A DNA stretch of 45,615 nucleotides from NCBI RefSeq assembly GCF_008993995.1, contig NZ_BKNN01000018.1, positions 1 through 45,615 on the forward strand, written 5' to 3'. Below, in pieces: positions 36,753-45,002 of this stretch. The position numbers were made by a program, and so were the translations under genes. The notes below the pieces were generated by a model. That model was not told the origin of the DNA. It worked only from the letters and a program-made list of their open reading frames with translations, and ran no database searches. Position 1 is the stretch's first letter. Every line of letters starts with the position of its first letter. This stretch comes from Acinetobacter brisouii (GTDB taxonomy: Bacteria; Pseudomonadota; Gammaproteobacteria; Pseudomonadales; Moraxellaceae).

Positions 36753-39302
36753 TTAAACCTGTGCTTCAACCATCGCGATTCGGTCTTGATCACGTTCTGC
36801 CATTTTCAATGGACGAATCTGTCCACGCTCTTGAGTAAATTGAATATGTGGATCACGTTGTTCATCGGCATTAATGAAAGTTTTGAAGCGTTTGCGAACC
36901 GTTGGATCTTCCACAGCAGTGCGCCATTCATCCTGATAAGTACCGATCACATGCGCCATACGGCGTTCCAGTTCTTCTGCCAAGCCAAGTGAATCTTCCA
37001 CGATCACCGCTTTGAGGTAATCTAAGCCACCTTCCATGTTGTCACGCCATACGCTGGTGCGTTGTAAACGGTCTGCGGTTTGAATGTAGAACATGAAGAA
37101 ACGGTCGATATAACGCACCAAAGTTTCAGTATCTAAATCAGATGCCAGCAATTCAGCATGGCGTGGTTTCATGCCACCGTTACCACAGACATAAAGGTTC
37201 CAGCCTTTTTCAGTGGCAATCACGCCCACATCTTTGCCTTGTGCTTCGGCACATTCACGGGTACAGCCAGACACTGCCATTTTCAGTTTATGTGGTGAGC
37301 GTAAACCCTTGTAGCGGTTTTCCAGTTGAATTGCCAATCCCACCGAATCATCTACACCATAACGGCACCATGTGCTACCAACACAAGATTTCACGGTACG
37401 TAATGATTTGCCGTAGGCATGTCCAGACTCAAAACCTGCGGCAATCAATTCTTCCCAAATCAAAGGTAATTCATGTAACTGCGCCCCGAACATATCGACA
37501 CGCTGACCACCTGTAATTTTGGTGTAGAGGTTATATTTTTTAGCGATCTGACCCACAGCAATCAAGCCATCTGGAGTGACTTCACCACCTGCCATACGCG
37601 GTACAACCGAGTAAGAACCATCTTTTTGGATGTTGCCCAAGTAGTAGTCGTTGCTGTCCTGCAAGCCTGCATGGCTTGGTTTCAACACAAAGTCATTCCA
37701 GCAAGACGCTAAAATGTTGGCAGTAGTCGGTTTACAGATGTCACAACCCAAACCTTGTCCGAATTGTTGAATCAAAGCATCGAAGGTTTTGATTTCATGC
37801 ACGCGTACCAAGTGATACAGCTCTTGGCGTGAATAAGCAAAGTGCTCGCAAATATGGTTATTCACGGTCACGCCTTGGCGTTGCAACTCCGCTTTCAAGA
37901 CTTGAGTCACCAATGGCGCACAGCCGCCACACGCGGTTGCCGCTTTGGTGCATTTTTTCAAAGCGCCAAGTGAAGTTGCACCATCACCAATCGCTTGGCA
38001 AATGTCAGCTTTAGAAACGTTGTTACATGAACAGATGGTCGCGCTATCTGGCAGCAAGTCCACACCGCTGCCGCCTGCTTTGGCTGCACCTTGGCTAAAG
38101 CCCGGCATGATCAAGCTTTCAGGTTGTTCAGGCAGTGGCAAACCGTTGAGCATCATTTGCAGCAATTCGCTGTACTCGGTTGCATCACCGACCAACACCG
38201 CACCCAAAACTTTCGTTTTGGCTTGATCCACCACCAGTTTTTTATAGATCAAGGCATCTTCGTCAGCATAGAAATAGCTAACGGCATCTGGCGTCATGGC
38301 ATGTGCATCACCGACCGAAGCAACATCAACCCCCATCAGTTTGAGTTTGGTACTCATGTCCGCACCCGCAAACAATGCGGTGTTTTGTTGTTGGACATGT
38401 TTCGCCGCAATACGTGCCATGTCATAGCCCGGTGCAACTAGACCAAAAATTTTGTTCTGCCACAGCGCACATTCACCAATCGCGTAAATGTGGTCATCTG
38501 AGGTTTGGCAATAGTCGTTAATCACGATTCCGCCGCGCTCACCCACCGCCAAACCGCTGCTACGTGCCAGTTCATCACGTGGGCGAATCCCTGCCGAAAA
38601 TAGCACAATGTCAGTTTCAAGATGTGAGCCATCGGCAAACTTCATCACATGTACGGCATGTTCACCATCTTCAATGGCTTGGGTGGCTTTTTGGGTATGC
38701 ACTTGCACACCCAAGTTTTCGATTTTACGGCGCAGTACTTTACCGCCCAAATCATCAATCTGGACTGCCATCAAACGCGGTGCAAACTCCACTACATGAG
38801 TTTGCAGGTTGAGGTCACGCAGTGCTTTTGCTGCTTCAAGACCGAGCAAGCCACCGCCAATCACCACACCCGATTTCGCATTCAAACTCGCTGCACGAAT
38901 TGCATCAAGGTCTTCAATGGTGCGATACACAAAGCAGTTTTGACGCTCATTGCCCGGAATCGGTGGAACAAAAGCATAAGAACCTGTGGCTAAAATCAGT
39001 TTGTCATAGCCGATGATTTGACCCGTTGCCGTGGTCACGGTCTGGTTATGACGGTCAATGGCAATGGCTTTGGTATTGAGATGTAAATCAATGCCATAAG
39101 CATCTGCAAAGTCTGCACGTGCAAGCGATAAATCTTTGGCACTGCGTCCAGAGAAGTATTCGGTCAAATGTACGCGGTCATACGCTAAACGTGGTTCTTC
39201 AGCAATAATGGTGATTTCGAGGTCGTCATTGTTATGTTCGAGGACACTTTCAATAAATTTGTGCCCAACCATTCCATGACCAATCATAACGAGTTTCATC
39301 AT
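36753..39302 (-). CDS. nirB: NAD(P)H-dependent nitrite reductase, large subunit
   Basis: This enzyme reduces nitrite to ammonium. The ~849-residue protein has an FAD/NAD module (~1-400; LILATGSYAFVPPIPGN, VVIGGGLLGLEAAKALRDL). Two BFD-like [2Fe-2S] segments follow: CSCNNVSKADICQ near residue 424 with ATACGGCAPL, and GLGCDICKPT near 540. A C-terminal sulfite/nitrite reductase part binds siroheme-[4Fe-4S] through CVGSTWC near 639 and CTREC near 680. I chose the ATG at 39302 because AAGGA lies five bases upstream; the ATG at 39308 is too close to it. It lies between narK and the NirD-FAD gene. Confidence 0.94.
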   Translation of the reverse strand: MMKLVMIGHGMVGHKFIESVLEHNNDDLEITIIAEEPRLAYDRVHLTEYFSGRSAKDLSLARADFADAYGIDLHLNTKAIAIDRHNQTVTTATGQIIGYDKLILATGSYAFVPPIPGNERQNCFVYRTIEDLDAIRAASLNAKSGVVIGGGLLGLEAAKALRDLNLQTHVVEFAPRLMAVQIDDLGGKVLRRKIENLGVQVHTQKATQAIEDGEHAVHVMKFADGSHLETDIVLFSAGIRPRDELARSSGLAVGERGGIVINDYCQTSDDHIYAIGECALWQNKIFGLVAPGYDMARIAAKHVQQQNTALFAGADMSTKLKLMGVDVASVGDAHAMTPDAVSYFYADEDALIYKKLVVDQAKTKVLGAVLVGDATEYSELLQMMLNGLPLPEQPESLIMPGFSQGAAKAGGSGVDLLPDSATICSCNNVSKADICQAIGDGATSLGALKKCTKAATACGGCAPLVTQVLKAELQRQGVTVNNHICEHFAYSRQELYHLVRVHEIKTFDALIQQFGQGLGCDICKPTTANILASCWNDFVLKPSHAGLQDSNDYYLGNIQKDGSYSVVPRMAGGEVTPDGLIAVGQIAKKYNLYTKITGGQRVDMFGAQLHELPLIWEELIAAGFESGHAYGKSLRTVKSCVGSTWCRYGVDDSVGLAIQLENRYKGLRSPHKLKMAVSGCTRECAEAQGKDVGVIATEKGWNLYVCGNGGMKPRHAELLASDLDTETLVRYIDRFFMFYIQTADRLQRTSVWRDNMEGGLDYLKAVIVEDSLGLAEELERRMAHVIGTYQDEWRTAVEDPTVRKRFKTFINADEQRDPHIQFTQERGQIRPLKMAERDQDRIAMVEAQV

Positions 39303-39337
39303 CGGCATCCTTAAAGTAATTTCTTGGGAGATTTGGA

Positions 39338-40678
39338 TTAAACAGCTTCGTTGCGTTCAAGTAGCGCTTTTTCGAAGAGCTTTTTCTCACGGGCTTTGTG
39401 TTCTGGTGAGAAGCGGATGAACAACACCACACAACCAATCACCACCACCATAATGCCAAGGCTCAATAAGCAAGTTTGTAGGTCAGGCATGCTCTTAAAG
39501 ATAAAGCCTGCTGCCACCGCACCCACGTTACCGCCTGCCCCGATAATCCCCGCAACACCACCTAATGCTTTACGGTCAATGAATGGCACCAGCGCATACG
39601 TCGCACCACAAGCCATGTGTGTGAATAAACCGAATAACGTCATGCTCAAGATAGCCATAACAGGCGTATTCATTTGCGAGAACAACATCAAGAACAGACC
39701 TTCGCCCAAAATCATCATAAATAAAATTTCAGTACGTGCATCTAGACCACGTTTTAGTGCCACTTTGTCAGAGATAATCCCACCAAATGCACGAGCAAAC
39801 AGTGCGAGTAAACCAAAGATCCCCGCAGCCATACCTGCTTCTTTAAGACCGAAGTTAAATTTTTGTACGTAGTACATGGTCACTACGTTGTGCATGAAAA
39901 TTTCGATCCCGAAGCATGCTGCATAGCTAACAAATAGAATCCAAACACGGTAGTTACGAGACGCTTCTTTAATAATCGCCCAACCGCCTTTTTTACCGCC
40001 TTCAACTTCAATGCCTTGTTCACGAAGTTGCTTATAGTTGCCTGCTGGGCAGTCTTGGGTAAATTTCCAGTATAAGCAGCCCACGATGAGCATCATAAAA
40101 CCAGGAACGATCAATGCTGCACGCCAGCCCATGCTTTGCTCAACGCCATACATCACGATTGCAGACAATAGCAATGGCATGAGGACTTGAGTTGCACCAC
40201 CACCCGCATTTCCCCAACCTGCAGTAGCAGCATTGGCAGTTCCCACCACGTTTGGTGCAAACATGACACTGGTGTGGTATTGCGTGATGACGAAGCTTGC
40301 GCCAATTGCACCAATCAACAGGCGGAAGAACAGGAATGATTCATAGCTGTTGGCTGCGGCAACCCCAAATACAGGAATGCTGCCTAAAAATAACAATGCA
40401 GTATAAGTTTTGCGTGGACCATATTTGTCACACAATGGACCAACGATGAGGCGAACCAAAATGGTAATCGCCACTGCGGCAATGTTAATGTTGGCAATTT
40501 GGTCTTTAGTGAGATGGAATTCACCTGAAATCACTGGCATGAGTGGTGCGCAGGCAAACCAAGCGAAGAAACAGACAAAGAATGCCAGCCAGCTCATGTG
40601 GAAAGCGCGCATTGCAGGTGTAGAAAAACTAAATAGGCTTATTTTTGTCGCTTTTTGATCATCTAAATTGGTAGACAT
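39338..40678 (-). CDS. narK: Nitrate/nitrite MFS transporter, NarK type
   Basis: This 446-residue inner-membrane protein of the nitrate-nitrite porter family has about twelve helices. It shows SWLAFFVCFFAWFACAPLMP in helix 1, the nitrate signature GWGNAGGGATQVLMPLLLSA near residue 155, and a second glycine-rich signature IIGAGGNVGAVAAGF near 385. It imports nitrate for assimilation. I chose the ATG at 40678, with GAGG seven bases upstream, over the GTG at 40693. It is the first gene of the nitrate operon. Its leader carries ANTAR-type hairpins and a sigma54-type promoter. Confidence 0.92.
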   Translation of the reverse strand: MSTNLDDQKATKISLFSFSTPAMRAFHMSWLAFFVCFFAWFACAPLMPVISGEFHLTKDQIANINIAAVAITILVRLIVGPLCDKYGPRKTYTALLFLGSIPVFGVAAANSYESFLFFRLLIGAIGASFVITQYHTSVMFAPNVVGTANAATAGWGNAGGGATQVLMPLLLSAIVMYGVEQSMGWRAALIVPGFMMLIVGCLYWKFTQDCPAGNYKQLREQGIEVEGGKKGGWAIIKEASRNYRVWILFVSYAACFGIEIFMHNVVTMYYVQKFNFGLKEAGMAAGIFGLLALFARAFGGIISDKVALKRGLDARTEILFMMILGEGLFLMLFSQMNTPVMAILSMTLFGLFTHMACGATYALVPFIDRKALGGVAGIIGAGGNVGAVAAGFIFKSMPDLQTCLLSLGIMVVVIGCVVLFIRFSPEHKAREKKLFEKALLERNEAV

Positions 40679-40712
40679 GGCCAATCCTCGCACTGATACG
40701 TTAATTACGTTC

Positions 40713-40805
40713 CTACTACAGCAAACCCCATGCAGCAGCAGAATTCATCAGAACGGACATCGTTGGCCGTTATATTTGGTATATAAGGTGATCGCCTTTG
40801 ATCTG
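40713..40805 (-). ncRNA. ANTAR-type antitermination leader of the nitrate operon
   Basis: The transcript begins near 40805 and folds into two hexaloop hairpins. The first is GATC-AAAGGC-GATC (40790-40803), extendable by three pairs beyond a 2x2 internal loop. The second is AACGGCC-AACGAT-GTCCGTT (40752-40771), with one C-U mismatch. Both loops have A at position 1 and G at position 4, the known ANTAR recognition pattern. A further 10-bp stem with wobbles (40713-40741) follows, without a clear U-run. NasT, an ANTAR protein, is encoded next door. The termination mechanism is therefore uncertain, but the target signature is direct. Confidence 0.7.
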
Positions 40806-40815
40806 CTTTGAATAA

Positions 40816-40832
40816 TGCAAAGTACATGCCAA
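40816..40832 (-). promoter_or_regulatory. Sigma54 promoter of the nitrate operon
   Basis: On the - strand the site reads TTGGCATG-TACT-TTGCA, matching the sigma54 consensus TTGGCACR-N4-TTGCW at every defined position but one. GG and GC are exactly 12 bases apart. The predicted start (about 40805) is directly before the first ANTAR hairpin, as expected for a NasT-controlled leader. Confidence 0.8.
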
Positions 40833-40909
40833 CTCTAAAAATAAATTATTTTTTATCAACTTAGTTAAAAAATGACCATTTTCTTAACTTTCTCATACTG
40901 CGCTGTTTT

Positions 40910-41000
40910 TGCACAATCTCTAAAATTGAGCCAAAACTGCACTAAATTTAGGCAATTTAAATCAAATTGCACAACAGTAGCATCGATCACTTTGATGCAC
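40910..41000. promoter_or_regulatory. Four evenly spaced TGCAC motifs, possible activator sites
   Basis: TGCAC occurs at 40910, 40938, 40968 and 40996, all in the same orientation and 28-30 bases apart. TGCACTAAATTTAGGCA (40938-40954) fits the TGC-N11-GCA core of NtrC sites. They lie between the two divergent sigma54-type promoters within the 490-base gene-free stretch 40679-41168, where an enhancer would be expected. Identity as NtrC sites is inference. Confidence 0.4.
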
Positions 41001-41108
41001 TGTTCAATTTACTCTTTTGTTTTTTCAGTTTTTTTCAAAAATATTCGACTAAAGCCGTAGAACAGCCCCGCATATATTGCAACAGATGCTGTGATTTAGA
41101 CGCTTTAC

Positions 41109-41125
41109 GTGGCACTCATTTTGCT
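41109..41125 (+). promoter_or_regulatory. Sigma54 promoter of nasT
   Basis: GTGGCACT-CATT-TTGCT matches the sigma54 consensus TTGGCACR-N4-TTGCW with the invariant GG/GC pair at the right distance and two minor mismatches. The predicted start is near 41136, giving a leader of about 33 bases before nasT. Confidence 0.75.
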
Positions 41126-41168
41126 TTGCAATAGAAAGTGAAACCACCTTAACCTTGAGCCAGCCACT

Positions 41169-41762
41169 ATGTTGACCTCCAAACTCAAAATCGCCTTGAT
41201 TGACGATGACGAATCGCGTGCTAGCTATTTACAGCAGTGCCTGACTGAACATGATTTTGAGGTCGTGGCTTGTGTGCTCATTCAGGAGATTGCCCCACAC
41301 GATTTACAAGAACTGCATGCCGATGTGATTTTACTGGATATGGATCATCCACAACGTGACATTATTGAAGCATTTGTGAACCATTTTAATTTGCCCACTG
41401 TGCTGTTTACCAAAAATAATAACCGTGACACAATTAAACAAGCGATTCAGGCAGGCGTCACTGCCTATATTGTCGATGGGGTTGATCCTGCTCGTCTAGA
41501 TAGCGTGCTTGAAATTGCCATTGAGCAATATAAAAAGCATCAGCAGCTTGAAAGTGATCTAAAAGAAACTAAACTACGCTTAGCAGATCGTAAAGACATT
41601 GAAAAAGCAAAAACCATGATAATGCAATTACAACAACTTTCAGAAGAAGAAGCATTTCGCCTGTTACGTAAAAATGCCATGAACGCTCGGATTTCCATGG
41701 GGGATTTGGCGCGTCAGCTGATTCAAGCTCAGCAACTGCTCAATCAGACTTTCAAGGATTAA
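41169..41762 (+). CDS. nasT: ANTAR-domain response regulator, NasT type
   Basis: This 197-residue RNA-binding antiterminator has a receiver-like domain (~5-120; ALIDDDESRASYLQQCL, VILLDMDHPQ) followed by a three-helix ANTAR domain (~130-190; LADRKDIEKAKTMIMQLQQL, SEEEAFRLLRKNAM, MGDLARQLIQAQQLL). NasT proteins bind paired hexaloop hairpins in the leader of nitrate genes and allow read-through; NasS holds them inactive when nitrate is absent. The gene is divergent from narK, whose leader has such hairpins, and is followed by nasS after 4 bases. A sigma54-type promoter precedes it. No strong ribosome site is visible. Confidence 0.92.
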   Translation: MLTSKLKIALIDDDESRASYLQQCLTEHDFEVVACVLIQEIAPHDLQELHADVILLDMDHPQRDIIEAFVNHFNLPTVLFTKNNNRDTIKQAIQAGVTAYIVDGVDPARLDSVLEIAIEQYKKHQQLESDLKETKLRLADRKDIEKAKTMIMQLQQLSEEEAFRLLRKNAMNARISMGDLARQLIQAQQLLNQTFKD

Positions 41763-41766
41763 TGAT

Positions 41767-42744
41767 ATGAAGAATGAAAAGACTCAGCTGAATATTGGCT
41801 ATATTCCACTCCTTGATGCAGTTGCCATTTTATGGGCCAAACATAAAGGTTTTTTTGAACGAGTTGGGCTTGATGTCACTTTGGTCAAAGAAGCCTCATG
41901 GGCAAGTTTACGAGATCGTTTGGCGTTTGGCATTTTAGATGGGGCGCACTGTCTCTCTGCAATGTTGCCCGCTTCTCAGGCAGGCACAGATCAAGTGGGT
42001 ATTCCCTTTAAAACCGCACTGGTACTCAGTCAAAACTCAGCATTTATCAGTTTAAGTCAAAAACTGTGTTATGAACTCGAGATCCATAGCACTGATTCAG
42101 CCGTTCAGACTGCTGAAAAACTGGTGTCAAGCTTTAACCATAAGCCGATTCGTCTAGCACAGGTCTTTGGACATTCACTCCATCATTATTGTTTAAGAGA
42201 ATGGTTAGCGCTCGCTGACAGTACACTTGCCAAAAAAATTAAATTACTAACGCTGCCACCCCCTTATATGGTTGAAGCCATTTCTAGTGGTTTAATCGAT
42301 GGCTTTTGTGTGGGTGAACCATGGAATACCCAAGGCGAAGTTTTGGGTAAAAGCCAAATTGTCGCTTCAGGTCTCGACGTTGTGCCCAGTGTGGCAGATA
42401 AAGTCTTGGCGGTAACCGCAGAATGGGCAAAACGCTATCCTGAAACATTATTGACTTTAGGAACGGCACTGCGTTTAGCACAGCAAGATATTGAGCAACT
42501 CAAGGATTTTTCTGAACTGTGGCAAATGCTGATTCACTATGAAATTGTGCAATTTTCTTGTTCACCCGACACGCATGTTGAACGTTACCATGCCATTGTC
42601 AACATTATTAAAAATTATGTTACCCACTCAGCTGCACCAAAACTTTCCGATTTTGTTTGGCTGACCAATCAAATGAATCAGTGGGATCAGTTAGGACTCA
42701 CCGAAACTGAAGTACAACAGATTAGTCAGGCCTGTATCATTTAA
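41767..42744 (+). CDS. nasS: Nitrate sensor NasS, CmpA/NrtA-like
   Basis: This 325-residue protein resembles periplasmic nitrate-binding proteins: LNIGYIPLLDAVAILWAKHK at the start, GFFERVGLDVTLVKEASWAS, GILDGAHCLSAMLPAS, and GLIDGFCVGEPWNTQGEVLG. It lacks a signal peptide, as expected for cytosolic NasS, which binds nitrate and then releases NasT. It follows nasT by 4 bases; AAGGA in the nasT end serves as ribosome site. An alternative reading as an ABC transporter binding protein is unlikely because no permease or ATPase gene adjoins it. Confidence 0.9.
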   Translation: MKNEKTQLNIGYIPLLDAVAILWAKHKGFFERVGLDVTLVKEASWASLRDRLAFGILDGAHCLSAMLPASQAGTDQVGIPFKTALVLSQNSAFISLSQKLCYELEIHSTDSAVQTAEKLVSSFNHKPIRLAQVFGHSLHHYCLREWLALADSTLAKKIKLLTLPPPYMVEAISSGLIDGFCVGEPWNTQGEVLGKSQIVASGLDVVPSVADKVLAVTAEWAKRYPETLLTLGTALRLAQQDIEQLKDFSELWQMLIHYEIVQFSCSPDTHVERYHAIVNIIKNYVTHSAAPKLSDFVWLTNQMNQWDQLGLTETEVQQISQACII

Positions 42745-42757
42745 TTCCCATTAAACT

Positions 42758-42785
42758 GTATGTGTGAGCTTTAGGCTCGCCATAC
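42758..42785 (+). terminator. Possible terminator after nasS
   Basis: GTATGTGTGAGC and GCTCGCCATAC pair with one bulge and one wobble around TTTAG, followed by AATTTCC. It sits 13 bases after the nasS stop. The U-run is short, so the call is moderate. Confidence 0.45.
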
Positions 42786-42928
42786 AATTTCCTGCCCAAA
42801 ATTTGCTGTTCTATCGACAAAACTTTTGGGAAAAACCTTCACTTTACTCACTCAGCTTCGCCCGACATTCCCCCGCCAATTAAGAACAGGTTATCATGAG
42901 ATAAAACGTTGCCTCTTCGGGGAGAATG

Positions 42929-43876
42929 ATGGTCAAAAACTTGCGTCATCTGGACTTTAACCTGCTTAAAGCCATGGATATTTTACTGGAAGAACGCAGC
43001 GTAACCCGCGCCGCGGAACGCCTGTTTATTACCCAGCCTGCCATGAGCAGTATTTTGGCACGTCTGCGTGAAAGTTTTGATGATCCGCTGTTTGTCCGTT
43101 CGCAGCGCGGTATTGTGCCGACCCCGCGTGCATTGGAACTGATCTGCCCAATCAAACAGATTTTGGGGCAAATTGATCTACTGCTACAACCACTGGAGTT
43201 TAACCCTGCCACAGTGGATTTTACCGTGCGTATTGCCGCAACCGACTATGCCCATCAGGTGATTTTGGTGCCCTTTTTGGCAGCGCTCAAACAGCAAGCG
43301 CCGCATGTGCAGATTGCACTGTTGCCATCGACCGATAAAGAACTACAACGTCTGGAACAGGGTGAAATTGATCTGGCACTGTCTACACCTGAACATAGTT
43401 GCGGCAGTGAGTTGCATCATTTGCATCTGTTTGATGAATGCTATGTCAGCGTAATGCGCTTGGGACATCCTGCATTGCAACACCCCCTGAGTCTGGATCG
43501 TTTTTGTGAGTTGGATCATGCCTTGGTGTCCTTTCAGGGCAGCTTCTCAGGCATTACCGATCAGCAATTACAACAACTGGGACGACAACGTCGTGTCACC
43601 CTGTCGGTGTCGAGTTTCTTACTGTTGCCTGAGATTTTGCAAAATAGTGATCTGGTGGCGACTGTGCCGAAACGTCTGGTATGTAAACGTCAAGATTTAG
43701 CGATTGTGCAACCCCCACTGGAGATTCCAAGTTTTAGTAAAGTTGCCTTGTGGCATGAACGCACTGAGCACGACCCACGTTATCGCTGGTTGCGTCAGTT
43801 AATACTGAAAACCTGTCAGCATGAGGAGCAGTTTGCAGATAACTGTGCGCTGTACAATCCATTGGTTACAACATAA
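42929..43876 (+). CDS. LysR-family transcriptional regulator, NodD/LeuO-like
   Basis: This 315-residue protein has the winged helix of the NodD/PcaQ-like LysR branch: LRHLDFNLLKAMDILLEERS, VTRAAERLFITQPAMSSILA, and RLRESFDDPLFVRSQRGIVP. The effector domain includes IDLALSTPEHSCG and LVSFQGSFSGITDQQL. Two ATGs are adjacent; the second (42929) has GGAG at a better distance. The convergent old-yellow-enzyme gene downstream is broken. Target genes cannot be named; the natural target may be the decayed reductase or lie beyond the IS. Confidence 0.88.
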   Translation: MVKNLRHLDFNLLKAMDILLEERSVTRAAERLFITQPAMSSILARLRESFDDPLFVRSQRGIVPTPRALELICPIKQILGQIDLLLQPLEFNPATVDFTVRIAATDYAHQVILVPFLAALKQQAPHVQIALLPSTDKELQRLEQGEIDLALSTPEHSCGSELHHLHLFDECYVSVMRLGHPALQHPLSLDRFCELDHALVSFQGSFSGITDQQLQQLGRQRRVTLSVSSFLLLPEILQNSDLVATVPKRLVCKRQDLAIVQPPLEIPSFSKVALWHERTEHDPRYRWLRQLILKTCQHEEQFADNCALYNPLVTT

Positions 43877-43901
43877 AAAAGCCAGCTCAAGGCTGACTTT
43901 T
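43877..43901. terminator. Bidirectional terminator between LysR and the reductase pseudogene
   Basis: AAAAGCCAGC and GCTGACTTTT pair over 10 positions with a single C-A mismatch that is a G-U wobble on the other strand, around a 5-base loop. A- and T-runs flank both sides, so it can stop both converging transcripts. Confidence 0.75.
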
Positions 43902-43919
43902 CAATGAAAATAAATCACT

Positions 43920-44998
43920 TTACGATGAATAACGCTCTAACCAGTGTGCATACGGTGTAGGCAATACCTGCGTCGGTTTTCCAGTTGCAATGCTTTGGCA
44001 GCTTGCAGCGCATAGTGTGGATTTGCCAAGAAAGCACGCCCGATCATCACCAAGTCCATTTGCTGCTGTTCCACCAAACGGTTCGCGACTTCAGGTTTAT
44101 CCATTCCCCATGAAGAGGCAACAGGCAAATTGGCTTCACGGCGTACACGCTCAGAAATGGGTGCTAAAAATGCAGGCTCAGCCCAAGGCACTTTGGCTTT
44201 AGGCGTATTAAAACCAATACTGACATTGAGTAAATCTAGCCCATCTGTACGCCATTGTTTGACCAGTTCAATTGACTCGCTCAGGGTTTCTTCATCATGC
44301 CCATCGTACTCGATCATGCCAAAACGTGCGGTTAAGGGTAAACGCTCAGGCCAAACTGCACGGACTGCGCTAAAGGTTTCACGCAAAAAGCGGCTTCGCC
44401 CTGCAAAATCACCGCCATACTCGTCTTGACGTAGATTGCTGTGCTTAGAAAAAAAGCTTTGCGCTAAATAACCATGTGCAAAATGTAATTCTAACCATTC
44501 AAAACCTGCCTGTTTTGCACGGCGTGCTGCAGCAGCAAAATCTGCCTGAACCCGTTGAATATCTTCAAGGCTCATTTCCTGTGGTACACGCGACAAGTTT
44601 TCACCATAAGCAATCGCCGATGCTCCGATTGGCTGCCAGCCACGCGGATCACCTTCGGCAATATGGTCATCGCCTTCCCACGGACTATTGGCACTGGCTT
44701 TACGCCCTGCATGTGCAATCTGAATGCCTGGTACTGCCCCAGCGGCTTTAATCGCCTGAGCAATCTGTGCCAAACCTTCAATGTGTTCATCGCTCCACAA
44801 ACCCAAACAGGCGGGAGTAATCCGCCCTTCAGGCGATACACCTGTCGCTTCGACAATCACCAGACCTGCACCACCGCGTGCCATACCGGTGTAATGTGCC
44901 AAATGCCAGTCGGTGACTTTGCCCTCAACCGCACTGTACTAACACATCGGTGGCACAGCTATACGGTTGCGTAAAGTCACATCTTTAAGTTGAAAAGG
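43920..44998 (-). pseudogene. Old-yellow-enzyme-type NADH:flavin oxidoreductase, decayed
   Basis: The remnant encodes an FMN ene-reductase of the YqjM/NamA type. Recognisable parts are PFQLKDVTLRNRIAVPPMC, WHLAHYTGMARGGAGLVIVE, IQIAHAGRKA, FEWLELHFAHGYLAQSF with active-site His residues, and MIGRAFLANPHYALQAAKAL. Three lesions are visible. First, the start codon is gone: frame homology begins at PFQLKD (44998), next to the IS3 end. Second, an amber TAG (44939-44941) replaces the Gln of the conserved PPMCQYS. Third, a one-base loss in an A-run (43977-43980 on the + strand as TTTT) shifts the last ~17 codons; the original frame reads PTQVLPTPYAHWLERYSS and stops at 43920. A TTG-started internal frame (44902) is not a credible gene. 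Confidence 0.9.
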
Positions 44999-45002
44999 TA
45001 AT

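Noticed and set aside
44572-44902. The frame from 44902 as a functional shortened reductase
   Set aside because: Its start is an internal TTG; the N-terminal FMN-binding part lies upstream of it beyond an amber codon, and the C-terminus is shifted.
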